Source: Bradyrhizobium archetypum
Lineage (GTDB): Bacteria; Pseudomonadota; Alphaproteobacteria; Rhizobiales; Xanthobacteraceae
DNA length: 64,000 nt
Direction of reading: 5' to 3'
NCBI RefSeq assembly: GCF_013114835.1
Contig: NZ_JAAVLW010000005.1
Span: forward strand, 186,001-250,000
Numbering within the stretch: the stretch's first letter is position 1; the number at the start of each line of letters is the position of its first letter. The notes below the pieces were generated by a model, which was given only the letters and a program-made list of their open reading frames with translations, did not search any database and was not told where the DNA came from. Below are positions 40,619 to 47,916 of the stretch, one piece after another. Made by a program: the position numbers and the translations under genes.

Positions 40619-41536
40619 CTAACCCTTCGCGCGCGCCGTCTTATCGAGCGCGGCCCGCAGTCCTCGGCCGAGCTTCAGCGCGTCGTCGTTAGCCCAGAAA
40701 TGCAGGAAAAACAGCCGCGGCTGTTCATCCAGCATGTGGCTGTGGACCGCGGTCACATCGATGCCGTTCGCTCGCAGCGTCCGGATCACCGGGTTTACCT
40801 CGTCACTTGTCAGCACAAAATCGCCGGTGATCGCCGCCTTGCCGCCGCCGGTCGGCTGAAAATTGATTGCGGTGGCCAGGCCCATCGGGCCTGCCGGCGC
40901 GATTTGCATGCCTGCTTCCGCGATCGGATCCCGGCGCGGCACCGCAAGCTGATAAACGCCGCCATTGGCCTGACCTTTGACGCCAATGAGCTGATCGAGT
41001 TGCCCGGTGTCGAGGTCGACAGACGGCGCAGGCGCGGCAGCGGCTGGCGTCGCCAGCGGCGTCTTGCTTGCCGCAAGCGCATCACGAATCATGGCCGCCA
41101 TCCTGGCGGGGTCGCCGTGGCCGCCAACGTGCATGTAGAAAGTTGCAGGGCTGGCGCCGAGCAGATGATTGTGCACGGCGGTGATATCGAGACCGCCCTC
41201 GATCAGCTTGAGCATGACCGGGTTGATCTCGCTCTCCAGCAGCACAAGGTCGCCCATGACCATGGCTCCCCCGTGCATCGGCTTGAAAGCAACCCAGCCG
41301 CCGAGCGCCAGCGCCGGCTTGATGGTAATGCCATCGAGGATGACGTTGAGATCGCTGCGAGGGAAACCATAGCGATGCACGTCGCCCGTCACCGCTGGCT
41401 TCCTTCCCAATGCATCATCGACCTTTTGCCAGTCGATTTCCTCTGCACGAGCGGAAGTGACGGTACTCGGTGTGGCCGCACCGAAGATAACGAAGATGGC
41501 GAAAAGCAACGATAAGAGCCAAGACACGATACGCAT
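40619..41536 (-). CDS. Exported DUF1259 (LppY/LpqO-type) protein
   Basis: 305 aa. Signal peptide to about residue 31 (LLSLLFAIFVIFGAATPSTV). Two homologous halves of about 125 residues: the first ends GLDITAVHNHLLGASPATFY, the second GIDVTAVHSHMLDEQPRLFF, each carrying an AVHxHxL motif that looks like a metal or ligand site. The intervening linker is Ala/Pro-rich. The mycobacterial relatives LpqO/LppY have no firm function. Monocistronic, ended by the terminator at 40553. Confidence 0.87.
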   Translation of the reverse strand: MRIVSWLLSLLFAIFVIFGAATPSTVTSARAEEIDWQKVDDALGRKPAVTGDVHRYGFPRSDLNVILDGITIKPALALGGWVAFKPMHGGAMVMGDLVLLESEINPVMLKLIEGGLDITAVHNHLLGASPATFYMHVGGHGDPARMAAMIRDALAASKTPLATPAAAAPAPSVDLDTGQLDQLIGVKGQANGGVYQLAVPRRDPIAEAGMQIAPAGPMGLATAINFQPTGGGKAAITGDFVLTSDEVNPVIRTLRANGIDVTAVHSHMLDEQPRLFFLHFWANDDALKLGRGLRAALDKTARAKG

Positions 41537-41992
41537 CTAGCTATCCTCCCTGTTTGGCCTGCCCCCGAGAAACGCGAAGTTAATAAGTGGAGAACTGGTG
41601 ATGCCATCCATCGCACTCAATGCGAGAACGAATCCGTTACGGACTTGCTGCGCATCACCGTAAAGGCCTGCGAGCTTTCCGAAGGCGACCCACCGGACAG
41701 CGGTTGGGACCTGCCTGCCGCCCGGTTGTTTCCGGAATACGGACGCAGCTCGAACGTCGATCTCCAGGTCGGACTGTTCCGGGCTGCTTTGGTGTGATGA
41801 AGTCTGTCGTCCTTCGTCCACGCGCAATCTCCTCGACAAATCGAGTGTTGCGCAGAGCTTGGACGTAACCGTCTGATGGGGAGTCTGCTTATCCCCGTGA
41901 CAGGTTTTAACCCCGAACCGGCTCGCCGCGATTTCACGAAGCCGTGCGTGTCACCGCATTTCCGCGCAGTTCCTTGCCCCCGACATCCAAGC
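41537..41992. other. Intergenic stretch with a coding-like remnant
   Basis: No complete gene. On the plus strand one frame ending at 41797 reads like protein: CENESVTDLLRITVKACELS then GDPPDSGWDLPAARLFPEYG and a stop after LFRAALV. It has no ATG, GTG or TTG start with a ribosome site and no stop upstream until inside DUF1259. It may be the tail of a lost gene. The rest contains no supported feature. Confidence 0.35.
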
Positions 41993-42023
41993 AAAAACCC
42001 CGGAGCTCAGTCCCGGGGTTTTT
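41993..42023. terminator. Rho-independent terminator
   Basis: AAAAACCCCGG pairs perfectly with CCGGGGTTTTT across a 9-base loop (AGCTCAGTC). A-runs and T-runs on both sides allow either direction; it ends the minus-strand outer-membrane gene whose stop is at 42047. Closely resembles the hairpin at 40553, including flanking CGACA and TCCAAGC words. Confidence 0.88.
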
Positions 42024-42046
42024 GATCCGGCGTCTGAAAACAGCGC

Positions 42047-43459
42047 TCAGTACTTGGCAACAACCGGCGAATTGAAGTGGTAGTTGATGCCGGTGCGGAA
42101 GATGTGCTCCGTCACCGAACGCGTCGACATCGCCGGGGTCGCGCCGATGATGAAGTTGTCGGAGGTCGAACCGAGGTCGACGTAGAGGTACTCGGTTTTG
42201 GTCGTCCAGTTCGGGCCCAACAAGCCCAGCAGCGTAAACGGGGTCTCGATGCCCGCACCCGCGGTCCAACCGGCCTTGGTATGCTCAAACGATTGCGTCA
42301 CCGGACCGACAAATGAGGCCGTATTGATCTTGGTCTTGACGCTGCCGTAAGCCAGACCGCCGGTTGCATAGAACAGGGTCGATCCGATCGAATAGCCCAG
42401 CCGGCCGCGCAGCGTGCCGAACCACGGCAGCGTGGCGTCATAGGCCACCGTGAGCCCGGGCGTGCAGGCGAGAATGCAGGTCTTGTTGTCCTGCTGGGTG
42501 CTGCCCTGAATGTCGGCCTCCAGACCGAACACCCAGTTGGCCGCCTGCCAGTTGTAGCCGGCCTGGACACCGCCATTGATGCCATCGGGCGCGAGGTTGA
42601 AGGTCTGAGCGATCGGCACCGCAGGGAGGCTCAACGTGCTGCGATCTCGCCCGGTGCCGGAGCCGAAATTGCCACCAAGATAGAAGCCGGCCCAGTTGGC
42701 GGCCGCCACCGGCGCGTAAGGCCTGCCCCCGATCCGGTAGTTCAGACCGACGCGGAAGATGTTCTCGCGAAGTTCGGTCTGGATCGGCGTGGTGGCGCCA
42801 AGTGTGGCAAGGTCGCTTCTGTTGCCGAGATTGAGGTAGAGATACTCGATCTTTCCGGTCCAGTTGCCGCCCAGTGCCGCCTCGACGCCGCTGCCGACCA
42901 CCCAGCCGCCGGCGGTGCGCTCGTTCGAGAACGTGTTGGTGATGGCGCCGAATGAGGCGCTGGCGTTGGTCTTGACGTTGCCGTACGCGAAGCCGGCCGT
43001 GACATAGCTCAGCACCGGACCATTGGCGATGCCGATGCGTCCGCGCGCCGTCCCAAACCAATCCAGCTTCTGGCTGTAGTTCCTTAAGACGCCGATTTCG
43101 TTGAATGTGGTGCGATCATCGCTGAGGCCTGCGCCCTGAATATCCGCCTCGACGCCGAAAACGATCGGCCCGAGCATCGAACCGGTCTGCCAATTGTAGC
43201 CGACCTGGCCGCCGCCAAAGCCGCCTTGCGGCGAGACGTAGAAGGAATTCACCGATCCATTGCCAAGCCAGTCGTGCTGGAAACGATCGCGGCCGATGCC
43301 GACGCCGGCGTTGACGCCGATGTAGAAGCCGGTCCAGTCGTAGACCGCGGCCAGTGCAGGAGCTTTGGTGTAAGGACGGGCAGCGAGGTCTGCGGCGAGT
43401 GTCGGGGCTGATCCCAGGGCAACGAGCGCGGTGGCCAGCAAGTACTTCTTCATTGTCAT
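42047..43459 (-). CDS. Outer-membrane protein with two tandem Omp25-type beta-barrels
   Basis: 470 aa from 43459 (MTMKKYLLATALVALGSAPT); signal peptide cut near TLAA-DLAARPYTKAP. Two complete 8-strand porin-family (Omp25/Omp31) units follow. Unit 1, about 45-255, opens AVYDWTGFYIGVNAGVGIGR and closes FRVGLNYRIGG. Unit 2, about 262-470, opens AANWAGFYLGGNFGSGTGRD and closes FRTGINYHFNSPVVAKY, with the C-terminal aromatic typical of OMP assembly only in the second unit. Most family members have a single unit of 220-280 aa, as at 50191 and 52330, so this is a fusion or duplication. It would be BAM-assembled into the outer membrane. Confidence 0.9.
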   Translation of the reverse strand: MTMKKYLLATALVALGSAPTLAADLAARPYTKAPALAAVYDWTGFYIGVNAGVGIGRDRFQHDWLGNGSVNSFYVSPQGGFGGGQVGYNWQTGSMLGPIVFGVEADIQGAGLSDDRTTFNEIGVLRNYSQKLDWFGTARGRIGIANGPVLSYVTAGFAYGNVKTNASASFGAITNTFSNERTAGGWVVGSGVEAALGGNWTGKIEYLYLNLGNRSDLATLGATTPIQTELRENIFRVGLNYRIGGRPYAPVAAANWAGFYLGGNFGSGTGRDRSTLSLPAVPIAQTFNLAPDGINGGVQAGYNWQAANWVFGLEADIQGSTQQDNKTCILACTPGLTVAYDATLPWFGTLRGRLGYSIGSTLFYATGGLAYGSVKTKINTASFVGPVTQSFEHTKAGWTAGAGIETPFTLLGLLGPNWTTKTEYLYVDLGSTSDNFIIGATPAMSTRSVTEHIFRTGINYHFNSPVVAKY

Positions 43460-43573
43460 TAACGGTATTCCCAGCCCGGCATTCCCAGTACTTTCCCGAC
43501 GCAGGGCGCTGCCGGTACTGGCAACGCTTCTACTGGATTCGCATCTCAATGCTGTAGCCCGTCAGCCACAGCT

Positions 43574-43738
43574 TCACGCGGATTCGCGCATCTCCGCGAG
43601 CGTGGCAAAATACAGCGAAAATAATGGCGGCCGGTCTTCAGGGCTTCTGCGGGCAACGACGAACAACGTCGCCGCCATCTTGTCGTCGAATTCCCCTGAC
43701 TTGCCGCATTCCATCGACAGCGGGGCTTGCTCGTCCAT
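43574..43738 (-). CDS. Small hypothetical protein downstream of argC, 54 aa
   Basis: The frame reads MDEQAPLSMECGKSGEFDDK, then MAATLFVVARRSPEDRPPLF to a stop after AEMRESA. GGAGAGCGCG directly upstream is a good ribosome binding site. It starts 25 bases after the argC stop on the same strand, so it is probably co-transcribed. No domain or membrane helix. Unknown function. Confidence 0.5.
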   Translation of the reverse strand: MDEQAPLSMECGKSGEFDDKMAATLFVVARRSPEDRPPLFSLYFATLAEMRESA

Positions 43739-43763
43739 CGCGCTCTCCGAAAGCGCCGGACGG

Positions 43764-44756
43764 TTACTTCTCGGCCAAGCCCAGCATCAGCCGCATGTTC
43801 TGCACGGCGGCGCCGGAGGCACCCTTGCCGAGATTGTCGAGCCGCGCAACCAGCACCGCCTGACGATGCTTGTCGCTGCTGAAGACATAGAGCTCGAGCT
43901 TGTTGGTCTCGTTGAGCGCCTCGGGCTCGAGCCGTCCGCCCTTGGTCGCTGCGTTCTCGGGCGGCATGACCGAGACGTAGGTGCTGCCGGCGTAACGCTT
44001 GACCAGCGCGGCGTGCAGGTCGGCCCCGCTTGGCTCGCCCGGCAGCGTGTCGAGATGCAGCGGCACCGAGACCAGCATGCCCTGCCGGTAATTGCCGACC
44101 GACGGCACGAAGATCGGCCGCCGCGTCAGCTTTGAGTAAAGCTGCGTCTCAGGCAGATGCTTGTGCTCGAAACCAAGGCCATACAATTCGAAGGAAGGCG
44201 CGCTGCCGTCCTCGAAACTCGCGATCATCGACTTGCCGCCGCCCGAATAGCCGCTGACCGCGTTGATGGTGACGGGATAGTCCGAAGGCAACAGGCCGGC
44301 ATCGACCAGCGGCCGCAGCAGCGCAATGCCGCCGGTCGGATAGCAACCCGGATTAGAGACCTTCCGGGCGGCCCGGATCTTGTCAGCCTGGTCAGGCGCG
44401 AGCTCCGGAAAGCCGTACGTCCAGTCGCTTGCGACCCGGAACGCCGTCGATGCGTCGAGCACCTTGGGCGCGGAAGCGCCCATGCTGTCGATCAGCGCAA
44501 CGGTTTCCTTTGCGGCATCGTCGGGCAGGCAGAGGATGACGAGGTCCACCTCCTCCATCAGTGCCCGCTTGGCGCCCGCATCCTTGCGCTTGTCCTCGGC
44601 GATGCTTTTCACGACGACGTCGTTCTGCAGCCGAAGGCGCTCCTGAATGCCAAGGCCCGTCGTTCCGGATGCGCCGTCCACGAATACGGCGGGCTTGGTC
44701 GCGGCGCCGGCGGTCTTGCCGGTGATCTTGGGCTGCTGGCTGTCGGTGAGGGTCAT
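43764..44756 (-). CDS. argC: N-acetyl-gamma-glutamyl-phosphate reductase
   Basis: 330 aa. The NADP-binding start is VFVDGASGTTGLGIQERLRL; the catalytic Cys is in VSNPGCYPTGGIALLRPLVD; substrate-site residues are in VSGYSGGGKSM and HKHLPE. It reduces N-acetylglutamyl phosphate to the semialdehyde in arginine synthesis. The pattern fits the type 2 (ArgC2-like) branch common in alphaproteobacteria. The start overlaps the stop of the PaiB-like gene (ATGA). Confidence 0.94.
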   Translation of the reverse strand: MTLTDSQQPKITGKTAGAATKPAVFVDGASGTTGLGIQERLRLQNDVVVKSIAEDKRKDAGAKRALMEEVDLVILCLPDDAAKETVALIDSMGASAPKVLDASTAFRVASDWTYGFPELAPDQADKIRAARKVSNPGCYPTGGIALLRPLVDAGLLPSDYPVTINAVSGYSGGGKSMIASFEDGSAPSFELYGLGFEHKHLPETQLYSKLTRRPIFVPSVGNYRQGMLVSVPLHLDTLPGEPSGADLHAALVKRYAGSTYVSVMPPENAATKGGRLEPEALNETNKLELYVFSSDKHRQAVLVARLDNLGKGASGAAVQNMRLMLGLAEK

Positions 44757-45439
44757 GGCACGCTCCTTTCGAGCTGGTTCGTTGCATTGGCAAAGGCCTC
44801 TCCGTTTGCAAAGGCGTTGGGCCGTGCCTGTTTCATCAAATGCGCGATCTGCTGCGCGCCGGCGTCGGTTTGCGCGGCCAGCGACCCCGCAACCGCGGCA
44901 TAGTCAGCCTCCGACTTGTGCTGGTTCAGCTTGAAGCTGCCTTCAACCTCTTCAGCCGTCATCTCAAGGCCCACGATCGCTTTCTTCATCGCCTCCAGCC
45001 GCCCGGCCGTCATCTTCGATGATAGCCAAGGCTTTTTCGGCAACAGCCGCGCTTCGAACTTGGCGCTCAGCGCCTCGATCTGCGCAGCGAGTTCGTCATC
45101 GGACATCATCCGCACCGGCCCGGTCAGGTGCACCGCCTGATAGAGCCAGGTTGGGACCTGGTCCGGCGAGACGTACCAGTCAGGCGACACATAGGCATCC
45201 GCGCCGGTAACGGCCAGCAGCCACGACGTCGTTCCGTCCGCCAGCTTTACCAGCGGATTGTGACGCGCGACGTGAAACGCCACGCGCGGCGTGCCGTCAT
45301 TGGCCGAGGTCACATAGAACGGCAGCGGCGAGGCAATCGGCTTTGCGCCATCCCACGCGCAGGCCAGGCCGAAGCCGCGCGCTTCCGCGAACGCGAGGCT
45401 CGCGGCGCGGTCGGACTTGAACGGTGGTGGCGTATACAT
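44753..45439 (-). CDS. PaiB-type FMN-binding protein
   Basis: 228 aa. FMN-binding split-barrel family: opening MYTPPPFKSDRAASLAFAEA, then HVARHNPLVKLADG, AYVSPDWYVSPDQVPTWLYQ and the C-terminal VEGSFKLNQHKSEADYAAVA, the PaiB signature. Members are called negative transcriptional regulators from B. subtilis PaiB, though DNA binding has not been shown for most and an FMN-dependent enzyme is as likely. Overlaps argC by four bases and is therefore translated together with it. Confidence 0.9.
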   Translation of the reverse strand: MYTPPPFKSDRAASLAFAEARGFGLACAWDGAKPIASPLPFYVTSANDGTPRVAFHVARHNPLVKLADGTTSWLLAVTGADAYVSPDWYVSPDQVPTWLYQAVHLTGPVRMMSDDELAAQIEALSAKFEARLLPKKPWLSSKMTAGRLEAMKKAIVGLEMTAEEVEGSFKLNQHKSEADYAAVAGSLAAQTDAGAQQIAHLMKQARPNAFANGEAFANATNQLERSVP

Positions 45440-45660
45440 CTCAAACTCCTGCTTGACGTAGGAGCCGCCAGTTCAGACCGCGTTTTCTGGGAAAGGAAGA
45501 AGCCGCGGGACCCGATCCGGCGGCAGAGGCGACAATCTCAAACGCAGACGTCCGCCCATACCGCGACGATAGCGCGGCGGCGGCGAGCGATGATGATGGT
45601 CGAAGCGAAAGTCATGGGCGCGGCTATAAGGCCACGCCCGGCTGGCGTCAAGGCATACCA
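45440..45660. other. Intergenic stretch upstream of the PaiB-like gene
   Basis: Promoter region for the paiB-argC operon (minus strand), GC-rich; no gene. It runs into the palindromic repeats at 45661-45801. Confidence 0.4.
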
Positions 45661-45801
45661 GTCATTCCGGGGCGATGCGCAGCATCGAACCGGAATCTCG
45701 CGTCATGTGGTGACCATCGTCATTCCGGGATGGTGCGCCAGCACCAGACCCGGAATCTCGAGCTTCCGGGTCTGGTCCTTCGGACCATCCCGGAATGACA
45801 T
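45661..45801. repeat. Palindromic dispersed repeat, two units
   Basis: Unit 1 (45661-45702) GTCATTCCGGGGCGATGCGC...ACCGGAATCTCG is a half element. Unit 2 (45719-45801) is a complete palindrome: GTCATTCCGGGATGG, central ACCCGGAATCTCGAGCTTCC, closing CCATCCCGGAATGAC. Same family as 33631-33712. The two units differ in their variable stems but share CGGAATCTCG, typical of BIME-like clusters. Confidence 0.8.
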
Positions 45802-45807
45802 TTCGTG

Positions 45808-46797
45808 TCAAATCACCGGATTCCACGGCGCCGGGATCAGCCGGTAGCCATTGCCGTCCTTCTCGACAAAACCGTTGGCCGGGAACGGATAGTGGAAGCC
45901 CTGCACGCGCATCTTGTCGGCGACCAGCATGTCATAGACCCGGCGGCGGGTCTTTTCCGCCAGCGCCGGATCCTGGTCGAACATCAGGTGCCAACCCGGA
46001 TTGGTGACGAACAGCGCCGGCAGATTGGTGACGTCGGACTGGATGAACACCTTGTCTGAGCCTGACGCCAGAACATAGGAGGTGTGGCCCGGCGTGTGGC
46101 CGATGGTCTCCACCGCGGTCAATCCCGGCGCGACCTCCTTGCCCCACTCATAGGGCGTGACCTTCTTGTTCAGTCCGGCCTCGAACACGCGGCGGGCGTT
46201 CTTGAACACGGTCTGCATCCGTCCTTCGGGGGCCCGGCTCATTTCGCCGTCGTCCATGAAGTATTTCCATTCCGCCGCCGGCACGAGCACCTCGGCATTG
46301 GGGAAGGAAGGCGAGTTCTCGGCAGTCAACAGGCCGTTGATGTGATCGCCGTGGAAGTGCGAGATCACGACGATGTCGACCGCCTTGGGATCGAAGCCCG
46401 CGGCAACCATGTTGGCGCCGAACTGGCCGACATTGCCCTTGCTCGATGCGAAGGCCGCGGCGCCGTTACCGGTATCGACCACCACGAGCTTGCCACCCGT
46501 ATTGATGACCAGCGGCGCGAACTGGATCGACATCTTGTCTTTCGGCATGAAGGCCTTTTCGAGCGCCGCGTTGACTTCGTCCTTCTTGGCGTTGAGCACG
46601 AAGGTGTCAGGCAGCGCGAAATTGTTGACGCCGTCGGAAATCGCCGTCACCTGGGCATCGCCCACCTTGTAGCGATAGAAGCTCGGCGCCTGCTTGTCCG
46701 CGACCGGCGCGGCGGCCTTGGCGGGCGCGTGCGTCAACAGCGGCGCGGCGGCGAATGCCGCGGCCCCCGCGAGTGCGTGACGACGTGTCAGTTGCAT
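45808..46797 (-). CDS. Exported metallo-beta-lactamase-fold hydrolase
   Basis: 329 aa. N-terminal QLTRRHALAGAAAFAAAPLL is a twin-arginine signal, so the folded, metal-loaded protein is exported. MBL motif: VVISHFHGDHINGL (HxHxDH), with further metal ligands in IGHTPGHTSYVL, SDVTNLPALF and the C-terminal GFHYPFPA. Two metal ions expected. Substrate not inferable; relatives include quorum-quenching lactonases and thiol hydrolases. Monocistronic. Confidence 0.9.
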   Translation of the reverse strand: MQLTRRHALAGAAAFAAAPLLTHAPAKAAAPVADKQAPSFYRYKVGDAQVTAISDGVNNFALPDTFVLNAKKDEVNAALEKAFMPKDKMSIQFAPLVINTGGKLVVVDTGNGAAAFASSKGNVGQFGANMVAAGFDPKAVDIVVISHFHGDHINGLLTAENSPSFPNAEVLVPAAEWKYFMDDGEMSRAPEGRMQTVFKNARRVFEAGLNKKVTPYEWGKEVAPGLTAVETIGHTPGHTSYVLASGSDKVFIQSDVTNLPALFVTNPGWHLMFDQDPALAEKTRRRVYDMLVADKMRVQGFHYPFPANGFVEKDGNGYRLIPAPWNPVI

Positions 46798-47020
46798 GGT
46801 GATGTCCTCCCAGTTGAGACGTGAATGCGATGGCGGGAATTGAATGCGATGGAGGGAATTCTTACGCTTGGCGTGCCCTTGGCTTTGGCTGCCGTGGTTC
46901 TACTAACGTCGTTACGTTAACGGGACGACACTAAAACGACGGCAACGCGAAGATGGCTCCGGTAGGCTGAACCGATCTTCCGTGGCTAACACCTGCGCCA
47001 TCCGCTTATTCCAGGCTGCC

Positions 47021-47551
47021 CTACACCACCCGCCACAGCCATTCGGCGAGTTTGCCCATGACGTCGCCGACCAAGAGCAGGACGGCCGACCAGATCAGCG
47101 CGGAGACGAAATTGGCGATCTGGAAGGGCCAGTAAGACATCTCGAAAATGCCGGCGGCGAGCGGCACCGAGGCGCGCAGCGGGCCGAAGAAGCGGCCGAT
47201 GAAGATCGAGGGTACGCCCCATTTTTTCACGAATTCCTCGCCGCGCGGCAGGATCTCGGGATAGCGCGACAGCGGCCACATCTCGGCGACGTGCTCCTTG
47301 TAGCGGTAGCCGAACCAGTAGGAGACCCAGTCGCCGAGCGCCGCGCCAAGCCCGCCGGCGAGCCAGACCGGCCAGAAGCTGATGCCGCTGACGCCGATCA
47401 GCGCGCCGATCGCGACCAGCGCCCCCCACGCCGGCACCAGCAGCGAGACGAAAGCCAGCGACTCGCCGAATGCCAGTACGAGCACGATCGGGGCGGCCCA
47501 GGCCTGATTGTCGCGCACGAAATCAGCCAGAGCGCGCGCAAAGTCTTGCAT
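47021..47551 (-). CDS. DedA-family membrane protein
   Basis: 176 aa from 47551 (MQDFARALADFVRDNQAWAA); 21 in-frame codons upstream look untranslated. Family landmarks: VLVLAFGESLAFVSLLVPAW (re-entrant loop with Glu), GAALGDWVSYWFGYRY and the FIGRFFGPLRASVPLAAGIF Arg motif. DedA/SNARE-associated proteins recycle lipid carriers such as undecaprenyl phosphate or support proton-dependent membrane homeostasis. Monocistronic, divergent from parE. Confidence 0.92.
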   Translation of the reverse strand: MQDFARALADFVRDNQAWAAPIVLVLAFGESLAFVSLLVPAWGALVAIGALIGVSGISFWPVWLAGGLGAALGDWVSYWFGYRYKEHVAEMWPLSRYPEILPRGEEFVKKWGVPSIFIGRFFGPLRASVPLAAGIFEMSYWPFQIANFVSALIWSAVLLLVGDVMGKLAEWLWRVV

Positions 47552-47916
47552 AACCTGAGTGCCTTCCCGCCCCGTTTGCACCGCTGAATATTTATCTGAT
47601 TCAAGGCTTGTCACAGCTAAGCCAGCCGCTTGCGTGACTTCAAGTCACAAGGACTGGCATGGCTTGTGATTGGCCCGCAATTCCGGCAACAGTCTTCGAC
47701 GCCGACCAAAAATCGTGTTTTCTCAAGGCCATAGAAAACGGCGTTGCGACCGTCTGTTCAGCGCCGCACCGGCCTGATAGAGGGCTCGCCCAATCCGGCG
47801 TAACGGCCGAGGCAGGCGCATCGCGCCTTGCCCAGCGTCACCTTTTCAGCCCATCCGTGGCATAGTCACAGCGACCGATTCGCTGGCGCGAGACGGCGCG
47901 CAACACCTAAAGAGCC
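47552..47916. other. Divergent intergenic region between dedA and parE
   Basis: Promoters of both genes expected here. A 68-codon plus-strand frame (47659-47865) has no ribosome binding site or family look. Nothing else supported. Confidence 0.4.

Noticed and set aside
47659..47865. 68-codon plus-strand frame upstream of parE
   Set aside because: No Shine-Dalgarno, no family resemblance; it lies in the expected promoter region of dedA and parE.
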